Shown here: positions 23,710-33,415 of the stretch, one piece after another
Position numbering within the stretch: position 1 is the first letter of the stretch
Layout of the letters: each line of letters opens with the position of its first letter
From: Osmia lignaria lignaria
Lineage: Eukaryota; Arthropoda; Insecta; Hymenoptera; Megachilidae
NCBI RefSeq assembly: GCF_051020975.1
Contig: NC_135033.1
Location: 5,235,501 to 5,299,500 of the forward strand
Length of the DNA: 64,000 bases
Reading direction: 5' to 3'
Made by a program: the position numbers and the translations under genes
The notes under the pieces: generated by a model
Database searches by the model: none
Told to the model about the DNA's origin: nothing
Seen by the model: only the letters and a program-made list of their open reading frames with translations

Positions 23710-23913
23710 CGTGGGCGATGAGCGATTAAGGGCCGTGGGAGTGTTTGTCTGGAGCTTATTCAAAAAACTTGTTTACAACTCTCCAAGCACCACATTATCT
23801 GAGTTGAAAACAAAAATTACAAATATTTGGGAAAATAACGAAGATATAAAATGCATATTCCGGAAAGGATACAAGCTGTGATCAAAGTAAAGGGTGAAAA
23901 TACGAGATATTAA
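23710..23913 (+). pseudogene. decayed Tc1-like transposase, C-terminal end
   Basis: Frame 1 (23711-23848) reads ...WSLFKKLVYNSPSTTLSELK then TKITNIWENNEDI. After a frameshift, the frame from 23851 reads PERIQAVIKVKGENTRY and ends at TAA (23911-23913). This order and spacing match the end of Tc1-family transposases: an LSELK...IWEN segment, then a conserved (M)P.R.QAVI.AKGGHT.Y C-terminus. The Gly-His of the usual GGHT is replaced by GENT. About five or six residues are missing between WEN and PER, consistent with a small deletion plus frameshift. The DDE catalytic part is not visible upstream, so this is a 5'-truncated dead copy. It is AT-rich compared with its flanks. Confidence 0.8.
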
Positions 23914-24019
23914 GATGTGTTAATAGTGTTATGTACAGTAGTAGTAGCTAATAAATTATATCATTACAATTTGAATAGGCCTTTTAATTTTACGGAAAAC
24001 GTGAAAAATGCTGAAAATT

Positions 24020-24050
24020 TGTAGTGGTCCTAATTTGATGGTCAGGGACA
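24020..24050 (+). mobile_element. probable Tc1-like 3' terminal sequence
   Basis: About 110 bp after the transposase stop, GTAGTGGTCCTAATTTGATG followed by GTCAGGG resembles the 3' terminal region of Tc1-like elements, which often carry a (C)AGTGG-TCCTAAT-like word. No matching inverted 5' end was found upstream in the window, consistent with 5' truncation. The exact border and TA target site cannot be set. Confidence 0.4.
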
Positions 24051-26164
24051 GAACATACACAGATTTTCCAGCGCGTTTGCTTTACCTTGCCTGTCGATTT
24101 TCCTGGTACCGTAGCTAATCGATAAAATATTTGGAAACGCGAATATCTAGCGTTGCTGAAAATCACGACGGTGGTTTATGCGTTTCGACGCGACATTATG
24201 GAGAACACATAGTTAGTCGAACGGCCGAATTTTCGACGCTGGGTTCGAAAACGACAGAGAGGGAGATAACGAGGCAAAACATTTGCCGAGTTTATTTAAT
24301 GTTACGATCGTATCGTATCGTAAAATTGGAAAGTGGTGTGTGCTTGTTGGCCGAGCAGGGAATAAAATTGCATCGACTCTGTACACGGATTCGAAGTTAC
24401 ATGAAACGAGGCGAAACGTTAAGGGGAACGAGCCGCGTATTTTCGTGGAGGTCATCGCGAGCAAAGGAGAAACAGAACGAGTCGAGGAAACATTTATAGT
24501 TAATTATTTTTCTGCGTTTAAGAGTCGGCCTCTTTGCTTTCCATTCGATCGCACAATCGGTCGTGACAACTGGTAAAAGTTACGCGCCCTGTTGTTCCTC
24601 GTTACGGTTAATCGATCAGCTTCTAAACAACCCCGCATTGTTACGTAAATTCCGTAATTACGCGACGCGGCTTGCACGTGACGTGCAGTTGAAATTTCTA
24701 CAAGATGTATCTCTGTTGACGAGCGTAACCGCAGACAAATTGGTTGGAATTGTAAATGAAATTAAATTAAACGTATGGAAAGTATGTGACCGTAGTTGTA
24801 CGAATGTGCGTGAATAAGTACACCTTGTTAATTGATTTCATGCAAAATTTCAATATATTTAAATAAACATACCTTGACGGGAATACTGAAGAGTCGTCGG
24901 ATGCAGGTCCAAGAAAAAGCACCATGTCCAGAGGTTGAAGCTCGAACCACTTAACACCTTTATAATTTAAAGATTTTAATTAATATATTTTTATTTCGGT
25001 GAGTGGAGTAGATTTAATAGATCATTTTTAAAAAGTAAATAAGTACCAAAGAAAATTGTAGAGTACGTAAAATATTTCACAAGAGATTTGAGATGAAGCT
25101 AGGTAAACTCTGTTGAAACGAAACTCTGTACATATTTTTTCACGTACGTAAATCAACAGTGTTCGAACGGTTTCAATGTCCATAGCATGTCAAATTAGTC
25201 GGAGAATAAATATTTAATCACCCCATTAAAATATTTAATGAATGGATAAAATGAAAAAATCAAGCAACTATCAATCAACAAATACCGCACTCGAAAAATG
25301 AAAAGTCTAAATAACGCAGTTTCAATTCGCAACCACGCCCGATATTCGTGTTACCTGTAAGGCGTCGTAAACTATACTGTTCAAGGTAGGTCAGGCCCAA
25401 ACTGTAAACAACCGAAACGATATCGGCTTCGCGTGCGCGCGTCGTCGTTGAATTCGAAACTTGTTGTTGGGTCTGCTCGCGTTTCGCGCAATGCGATAAA
25501 AGTAACGACAATGCCGTGACCATGTTAATTAACAATTACGAAAACGAATCGTTTCGTCGGCGCCGAACGACTGTACGTCTAGCCGCGGGTTTATCGACTG
25601 GTCAGCCGTATCAGTGGCCACTGGGCTAACGACGTCGTTATCATCCGGACGATCCATGTGGTTCGCGCGATACGCTACAACCCGTACCTGATTTCCGATT
25701 TCCTGCACGCGACCCGATAAAGTCCACACTCCCGTGAATTATACCCGCCACTTTGTGGATAGGGCTGAGTTTAGAGGAGAATGATTGATAATTGTGTTTG
25801 AAGAAGAGAATTTGGAAACGTATTGTCCACCGATGACAAGAATTCTCGCGGGACGGCAGAGGGACAAGAGGGAATCTTACGCACACATGGACTGACACCC
25901 CCGCCTCGTTTTACATGAGCCTAATTAGTAGATGTGATCATTACCAGCAATCATACGTCACGACCGAAAGTACGTGAAAGCTAAGGTGGAGCACGATCAA
26001 CCAGATTGCGTTATTAATCAACCCGTATCTAATTGCAAGATTGAAAATCTTGAGAAGGGAGCTATAGCATTTAGACTTTCTGTCACTTTTGTACAGGACA
26101 AACGGTGAGAGTTATCAAAAAAATTCTTGCGCCATTGTGTTTAGTGGGTCAACATTTTTTTTTG
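24051..26164. other. non-coding stretch
   Basis: No supported gene. An ATCGT triplication lies at about 24306-24322. 24830-25270 is AT-rich. The frames at 24131-24499 and 24283-24576 are unrecognised and the region has open frames on both strands. Confidence 0.5.
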
Positions 26165-26189
26165 CCACTTCCGGTCCGACCGGAAATGG
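26165..26189. repeat. near-perfect palindrome with ETS-like arms
   Basis: CCACTTCCGGTC and GACCGGAAATGG are inverted around a single base, with one mismatch in 12. Each arm carries a CCGGAA core (ACTTCCGGT / ACCGGAAAT) like ETS-family binding sites. A T9 run precedes it. Confidence 0.8.
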
Positions 26190-26206
26190 CCGAAAAAGGG
26201 TTGGTT

Positions 26207-26227
26207 CTAGAGCGAATCTCGCTCTAG
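26207..26227. repeat. perfect hairpin, 9-bp stem, 3-nt loop
   Basis: CTAGAGCGA, loop ATC, TCGCTCTAG. It lies 17 bp after the ETS-like palindrome, so the pair forms a compact double inverted repeat of about 63 bp. No function can be inferred. Confidence 0.9.
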
Positions 26228-26681
26228 TTCACTTTAGCTTGTTTTTATGGAGCTTCTCGCGATCGGCGGACAGTAGATTAATTTCAATTCTGGATTAATC
26301 ATCTCTGCCCTATATTTATTATATAATCAGCTCGAATAATGAATCCTATAGCTCCTGAATCACAGAAATCGTTATTGAACTCTGGCTACCTATCAAAAGA
26401 GTTCTTTGGCTGTTTTACAATTCATATCTCGGCGCGGAGGCGTTGAAAGGTCAGAAAGGAGGAACGAGAAACCGATGAAATTCACCCACCAACGACGAAA
26501 CACCTGTACGAGCTTTACATCATCCTTTTATATCCACGGTAATCTTCCAAGTGTTCCTTCTTTCCCACGTTCTTAGCCGGTGAAAACAGGCGAAACGCGA
26601 CGCGCCTGGTGATATACGGGTAGGATCGGATCGGATCGTCTCGTCTGAATACTAATAACTCGAAATAACCAAACGATTACA
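26228..26681. other. non-coding stretch
   Basis: AT-rich at first (to about 26410), then moderately GC-rich. A GATCG triplication sits at about 26627-26643 (GGATCGGATCGGATCG). No supported gene. Confidence 0.5.
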
Positions 26682-26818
26682 AACGACGCGATGCGACGAG
26701 ACGCGACGGAAAATCGGCTGGCAACGGAATACCGGCGAGTTCCTTGTGAAACCATCGTTGGTGCTCTCCTCGTTCGAGGAACGTTTTCATCGCGACGAGA
26801 CGCGACGCGACGCGACGC
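26682..26818. repeat. GACGC-rich imperfect simple repeat
   Basis: Two blocks, 26682-26709 and 26792-26818, are built from CGACGAGACGCGACG-type words. The second ends in GACGC repeated four times in tandem. The blocks share a 15-bp word, suggesting they are parts of one degenerating minisatellite. CpG density is very high. The overlapping frames on both strands are serine/arginine-rich because of the repeat. Confidence 0.8.
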
Positions 26819-29251
26819 CCTCGATCGGAATTCATTTATGCGCGTTTCGAAATACAGCCGCGTTAGCAGCGGAGGATTATCGAGCCTCGGCTCGAGCCGT
26901 GATCGTCTGAATTTATTGAAGGATGAAATTTCAAGCGTCGCATGATCCACGGCCCGAGAACGGCCTGCCGTCGCTCGTAATTCCGTTTCGCCAAGCGGTT
27001 AACGCCAGGCCTGATAGCGGCGTTAAATCGTTCGCATCCAGCACTACCGTACGTTTCGTCCTTCTCCTATCGTTCTTTCTGTCTTTCTCTTCTACTTGTT
27101 CTCTTGTCTATACACCTTACCAGTTTTACTGTCATTCACTTTATCGGCGGGAAATCGAAACACGGTTGCACGCGGGGAACGGGCTCGCGATCGTCGCGGC
27201 GATAATGCCTCGTCTCGCGGCGCTGAACGCACGGTGGCGGTTACCTAGGTGTACCAGAGAATGATAATGATGGATTGAACGCGGCCCTGGAAAACCGCAG
27301 TTTCATTAAAACGATCTTGTAAGAGGAGAGCGATATCTAGGAAAATCGACGACGTCTCGCGAACAGATAACTTCTTTCATCGATCACGATCGAAACCGTG
27401 AAAGCCTCTAATTAGCTCGACTATGTTTTTCTTATTAGTCCGTAATTTAGACTCGTCTAGCTGCAACACGAACGGTTGCGTTCAATTAGGAACGCTGGGA
27501 TCATTGGCGCCGGTTGAGTACCTATAGTTTCGCATTTTACAATTTATTGTTATTGCTTTTTATTGTCTGCTGTCGCAATTGTTTGCAAATCAAGATAAGC
27601 TTCCTATATATGGTTTTGGGCGTGGACGGTTAGTAAATACTTTATAAGATTTTAAATATCTTGCGATTCGAGATTGGCAATTTAAAAATTCTGACAGTAC
27701 ATATTCAGAAAATTCATCGAGCTTCGAGTGTAATTATTCTCATCGTAAACAAACCCTTCGTTAATCAAATAATCTTGTGTACACGTTCAATGATATATTT
27801 CTATGTATTTCTTTTTTTTGTTATTTAATTATCAAGTGCGTGTACTCTAAAATTAGCTCTACCAAGAATTGCGTTGATTAATTGATCATTTTAATTGGCG
27901 CGGGATAAAAATAAATTTCAAGCGGAGAGACAGTCGCTGCGACAATTATCGGCGTCAACATTCGGTAAATCAGGAACGCGTAATCCTGCATGCAAATAAG
28001 TAATATCTCGGCCCGATTGCTTCGCGTGTTTGTATTTAATTAATTATAAGTTACGCCGCCGGGTGTTGTTTGATTGCCTCCATTGAAAAGCGAGAACGGA
28101 ACTCGACGGAAAACAGGATTCTCTCTCGCTAGCTGCTTTCGGCTTTTAATGCCCGTGTCAATAACCTACGCGTCCTTTTCACGCGTACATCTACTACGTG
28201 ATCATCGGATCGAGGCTGGACGCTTCGAATATCCATTCCCAATGAATCGTTCCGCCTGATTTCGATACGTAATGAATTTAAATGTTTACCCGTCACGCGA
28301 AAATAAATTGAGACGCGGCTGAAACCGCGCGGTTGTTCCCCTCCGATCTGCATTATTTCAAAAGCCATAACGCATCGGAACGATCGCAATCTGCTTTATT
28401 TACCAGCGTTCGTTATTGTCCGTGATTAAACGGGCAAAGGTATGATTTACCGTTCAGGCAGAGATTGATCCATTATTCGAAACTCGGCTCTTACAATTTT
28501 TCGATCGTTATTTTGGTAGAGATACAGACAAATCTTTTTTCACCGTCGCAAATTCTTAACGTTTCGATTCAACCTGCATCAGTTTGTCAAAAGTTGAAAA
28601 AGGAACACGCAACGTGTTCCCTGTCTCGGGCAGCTAAGAAAAATGGGACTGGATGAAACGATGCGCGACAAAACGTATAGCACTGTGTCAGAAGCTTTCA
28701 GGCTTAGATTTATCAAGCAATTTTTACCCTCAGCCTAACAGTGGAAACGCGCGATATAAAAATAGCGCATTGCTTCTTTGAAAATCTTGCGACATTGAAA
28801 ATGCTAATTGATAAAATAGAACAGAGAAAAAGAACAGGGAATCATAACGTTTGCTTTGGCTAATCTAATACTTTGTCAGGGTGTCAATGAGTGACGCGTC
28901 AATTGGATAAAGAACATCTTTGACGTTAAATTAAAGTCCAAGCGATGCATCAAAGCTTCACCAGCAGCGCGTCGATGGCTCGCTTTCTATCGGCTTCTAC
29001 TCCTACATGGAAGCATCAAAGCGTGAAAATCACTGGTTAACTATGCAAAAATCATTAGCGTGGCCAACAACAGGTAGCCGGTGTGCTTCTATGCCACTCT
29101 CCTATTCACTCCGGTTCGCGACAGATAACGGCCGCATGAAGCTGCTTCTGTTGCAAACACGTGTCACTAATAAACGTCATCCCGGCATGCGCCGCGAGAT
29201 TGATTCTATTAATAGGAGTAATTACCGAGTGTACTTGGCGCCGCATGCATA
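26819..29251. other. non-coding stretch
   Basis: No supported gene. CpG-rich to about 27260, then AT-rich (about 27530-27910, including a T8 run near 27813). The plus-strand frame at 26923-27264 contains a hydrophobic stretch encoded by a pyrimidine tract, but no ATG close before it. Confidence 0.5.
28602..28620. repeat. perfect hairpin, 8-bp stem, 3-nt loop
   Basis: GGAACACG, loop CAA, CGTGTTCC. It contains a GGAACA/TGTTCC inverted pair spaced by 7 nt. This is reminiscent of steroid-receptor-type half-sites, but the spacing does not fit a standard element. No gene nearby. Confidence 0.85.
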
Positions 29252-29527
29252 ATGCAATTTCGAGACCGTCTCTCGTGTCTCGCGGCTCTAACCCTGTGTC
29301 GTAGCTCTTTCCTCTCTATTCCCGTCTTTGCGACCCAGACAGAGCTCGCGTACAGTTATTACCCTCGGTTTAAAATCCAATTTAATCCCTGCATCTCGTC
29401 TCCGTTTCACGTTATTACCATTTTACCGAAAGCCCGTTACGTATCCCTCGAACTCGATCGGTGTGGTAATCCGTTGCATTTCAGAGATCACTATTCCCTG
29501 GCTCATCCATATTCGAGGCGTCGTTAG
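29252..29527 (+). CDS. candidate small secreted protein, 91 residues
   Basis: A true ATG at 29252 with A at -3 opens 91 codons to a TAG. Residues 1-28 form a signal-peptide pattern: MQFRDR, then the hydrophobic LSCLAALTLCRSSFLSIP, then VFA with V at -3 and A at -1. The predicted mature part has 63 residues and begins TQTELAYSYYPR, has two cysteines (about 50 and 76 of the precursor) and ends PYSRRR. No family recognised. ATG frames of about this length are expected several times by chance in 64 kb of this composition, so the signal-peptide pattern is the only support. A second plus-strand frame (29328-29699, GTG/other start) overlaps. Confidence 0.15.
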   Translation: MQFRDRLSCLAALTLCRSSFLSIPVFATQTELAYSYYPRFKIQFNPCISSPFHVITILPKARYVSLELDRCGNPLHFRDHYSLAHPYSRRR

Positions 29528-30498
29528 AGAGCGGCGCGTTTACGCGAGCGGATGCTCCACCGCGTCGCTTGACCATGAACGTGTTCCACGAAATTCGTCG
29601 GATTTACCAGACGTCCCTCTCGCATTCGAGATTCGTATTCGATCCATGGGATATAACGGGTTCGAATCACGCCTCGCGATCTTAACACGGTTTCTTTAAA
29701 GCGAAAAATACCCTCGTCGGGACGCTCCGTTCATATTAACGCGTCGGTCCGTCTGTGGTAAGACACATTTCAATTGCAATTCTTCTGTTTTGCAATTTAA
29801 GCTTTCCTGTAGGTATCTATCGAGAGCTAATATTACTTTAAAACAAACGGAATCGTATAACTTTTATATTTGCACTTTCACCCCCTGTTTCTTAGGATTC
29901 TGTACCGGGGTACGGCGTGACTCGGTTAGAAAGAATAAGGAGAGTGAACAAGGGGATCGGGCAAGTAGGCGAAACAAAAGAAAGTGAAGGACTGCAGTCG
30001 ACAAGTTATGCAGAGCCCCTGAAGCGTGCATTTGACTAAGCTCGCATCCTCTTTGTCCTCTTCCTCCGACATTCCTCTTCATCTTCTTTCCTCTCGTTCC
30101 CTTCCATCTTAACCCCCTACTCTGACTACGCCTCCACCCACCGGTCTGTGACTTTATCTCTGTATAGCAGCTTCTTTCCGTCGACTGATTACGTATGCGC
30201 GAGAGAGAGCAGGCCGAGCTTATGAAAGCGTAAGGTGAAGAGATGGGCCGAAGGTACGGCTCTTCAGCCTTAACCCTTTCCCTCTCGAAACAGGCGAGAG
30301 GTAATAAATAAGACGTATATACCGTGAACGTTACGCGGCCAAGCTTGCGAGCTTTTCGCGCAAGTTTCTCTTTAAATACACACCGTGTGAGAGACTCCTG
30401 CCCACGATTCGCTACGAGCGCCTCTTTATTGCCTCGTAAACGCGCGTCCCGTCCTGCCACCACGATTCGACGGAGACCAATTCGCAAATCACCGAAAC
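29528..30498. other. non-coding stretch with strand-biased composition
   Basis: The plus strand is pyrimidine-rich at about 30040-30130 (CCTCTTCCTCCG...). This opens a 207-codon minus-strand frame (29864-30487), the longest in the window. That frame starts at TTG, is very rich in arginine, lysine and serine, and has no recognisable domain, so I do not call it a gene. Confidence 0.5.
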
Positions 30499-30680
30499 AG
30501 ATTGCAGTTTCGAATTGGAAAACATAGTCGTCTTCGTTGTTACATTGTCGGATGATGGACAGCGGGAAGGATAAGTTGAAATATGCGTAAACTTTCTTGC
30601 AGGTGAACGAACAAGAAGAAGCAACAAAGTTACGAGTGATTGTACCGTTTCGAATTGGAAAACACAGTAGTTTCGTTCAG
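30499..30680. repeat. diverged direct repeat of about 40 bp, 140-bp period
   Basis: TTTCGAATTGGAAAACA at 30508-30524 recurs at 30648-30664, exactly 140 bp later. Similarity extends left (GATTG...) and right (AGT.GT..TTCGTT) to about 40 bp with a few changes and an indel. No coding role is apparent. Confidence 0.8.
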
Positions 30681-33367
30681 AAAAATCCACTGTCATAAAT
30701 TAACTCGGAAAAATAAGAGAAGCACGTTGCACGAGGGTAAAGATTCACACCCATTTACATCGTACATGAAAGGGCAGAAACGAGCGAGGTGATACTATCG
30801 TGACGTACTTTTAATCGACTTCATTCAATTACGGAAAATACGCCTGGAACCGTGATCCGTGCGCATCATCAAACCGCCATTCAGGCCGCATTTACATGCC
30901 AGCAGGCTCTCTAAGCCGGCTGTTCAGCTCATTAAAAATTACGACATGTCGCTGGTGTATCCAGTCCGGGACCATTAACGAAATCGAATTGCAGCCCCGG
31001 TTCCGCAGTTGGGATGCTGCTGCTCGCAGCCGTGTGTAAACGAGTAAACACAGGGTTGTACGGGCAGGTAAACTCGCGTGTACGCGTCGTCCTCGGTTAC
31101 TCGCTTTGCATTCTGACGCGTTGCATTTTTCCGGGACACCAGGTCCTGGAAGCAGCGCACCCGGAATGGTTAACTTCTGAATACTGTTCCTTCTTTACTA
31201 AAATCGACTACGAGACATTGATTGGCAAATCAACGTGGCTATGTAAAAATGTATAAAATAAAGAGTACGCTGCACAGGGATAATACAGTATGAATGGTGA
31301 ATGATACGGCAGATCGTATTTAATGCGCCAGATGACAAGGGGTTGAGAAAGAGCTGGTTGGAGGGGTGCAAAGAGCCAAAGAGTGGAAGACCTGAGACCT
31401 CGATAATCGTTAATAACTCGTCCCTGCTCGTTTCCCGGCTTCCTCCGACCGTTCTCTCCCGATCCTGGAAAGTCCGCTTCGCTCGGCTGGCTGATCTTAA
31501 GAATTCCGCGAAGAAATCCTCGGATTGTGACGAACGAAGCAGCCTCTTAAAGGAAGAAGAAGCCCGGAACTCTGTGCACACACATCCACCGGGCCCGTTC
31601 TATGTTGCCTCCTTCTTTCCCAACGATATCCTCCCTTTGCTGGCTTCTTCAAAGCTCCAGGATATTTCATCCCTCGGAATTAATATGCACCGACTGGTTA
31701 ACATGCCGACGAATTCCCAGACGAACTCGGATACGTGAATCCGAGAGGGATTGCCGATCCCGCGCACCTTTATGAACGCGAACCAGCCAGACTCGGCCAA
31801 ATAGACCCCTCGCCGGCTTGTAAAAGGGAAGCAACCGAGCTTCCAGATTCTCTGTTTCGTCTTTCGGAGAACATTGCAGCGAAAGATACTCGGTTGAGGA
31901 GGGAACTTTGATTTCGCGTCTGTTGACGGAGAGGATTTCGCGAGTACCCACGGTAGATTCGCAAAAGGCTTCTTTCACCGATACGGATTTTCCAGCGACG
32001 CGTCTTCTTAATTAAAGGAACGGTAATTGCTGTCTTTTGTAACCGAAACAATCGCGATTCTGTGAGCTGAAACTTCCAAGATGTTTCGTAGCGTGTAATC
32101 GAATTTTTATCCGAAATGAAAGGATTACCGAAGGAGGATTCTCGCGATTGGGAGTAATTGATTAGAGCAAAGTCTAATCAGAAACCGTGGTTCTACTGGG
32201 CGCTCGTTTGCGTCTGTTTCCATAGTTTAGTACGCCTGCATGCGTCTACGAAACAAGAACGAGGGAAACTCGAGGAAGGAGCACGTCCCAGCAACATTTC
32301 ACCGAGATAAACAGTTTCTCCGCAGAAATTACGATCGCTTGGAAAAAAAGAAATCATTAATTATGCAGATTCGACGGGGCGAGTAAGCGTTTTAACAGCG
32401 TCGCTCGCGAATACACTCCGTCCACCATGGCTCTTTCATTATTCCAACCGCGCTAACGAACGACGAGGATTAACGAGCGGTGGACAAACAGATCGGAGAA
32501 ACGGGACGATCGTTGTTGAACAACCGAGCTTCGCGACGAACAACGTTTCTACGTATATGTACGTACGAGAAATTCGTAATTCGCGCGATGATTGCGGAGC
32601 GCGGTTTCACGGAGCAAATCATTCAAAATTATTGCCAGCTGGACGAATGATTTTCAGAGTGTACCATGGCTGCTCGTCGGCAGTTTCAATATATTTCTCG
32701 GGATTACAAACACTCCGAGGGACTCATCAATTTTGCATTATCTCGCCGACTGTATCCCTGAGCAAGCTATTAGAGGACTGATCGATTGCCACGGATAATC
32801 CACGTTACTCGCTCCGGGCTGATGTACATATAGCGTTTTCCAGCCATCAGGTGACACGGAAATCGGTTTCGTTCGCGTGATTCCGGTAGCAGGTGTGTAC
32901 ATACGTCTCTATAAAAAGCAGCAAGAACAGAGCTTTAACGACTTCATTGCGATGGTTTTTTTTAAGTAATTGATTCGAATAACCGAAGAAAATTCCATCA
33001 TTGATTTCTTCGTAGGTGAGATTGGCGAAAATTTATTCGTATTAAAAAACGCGTTTTATGATTCATAGGTAAGCTAGTTAAGAAAGAGAGAATTTCAACG
33101 CAACGATTCCGCCTTGGGCCAGGAGCAAGGCGATGAGGCGGCTACGCTTAATTAACCCTTTTATAAATATCCTTACAAGGCGTCCCTAATTTTCCCGTAG
33201 CAGCATCGAGGGAAGGAGTCGCCCTTCGTGCTTCCCTTTCAAGCTTCTCGTTCGTTCGAGCAAACACAGAACATTACGGCAAGTGGATCGCGTTAATTAT
33301 CCATACCGCGAACTTTCTTTCTCGAATTAGCTCGTCCAACGGCCAATGTTCTCTTTCGCTCGATGCC
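30681..33367. other. non-coding stretch
   Basis: No supported gene. The 145-codon plus-strand frame at 31301-31738 and the overlapping minus-strand frames reflect an AG/CT-balanced, GC-moderate patch and match nothing I recognise. No repeats above 20 bp were seen. Confidence 0.5.
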
Positions 33368-33415
33368 GCCTCTGAAACGCCTCTGAAACGTGGTCGTGAG
33401 TGGTTGTGGTCGTGA
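33368..33415. repeat. short tandem duplications
   Basis: GCCTCTGAAAC occurs twice in perfect tandem (33368-33378, 33379-33389). It is followed by GTGGTCGTGA at 33390-33399 and again at 33406-33415 with a 6-bp spacer. Two different small slippage duplications lie side by side. Confidence 0.9.

Noticed and set aside
29648..29670. GGGTTCGAATCACGCC, resembling a tRNA B box
   Set aside because: The flanking bases cannot form a T-arm stem and no A box or acceptor stem is present.
29864..30487. 207-codon minus-strand open frame, longest in the window
   Set aside because: It begins at TTG, is extremely rich in arginine/lysine/serine because the opposite strand is pyrimidine-rich, and contains no recognisable domain.
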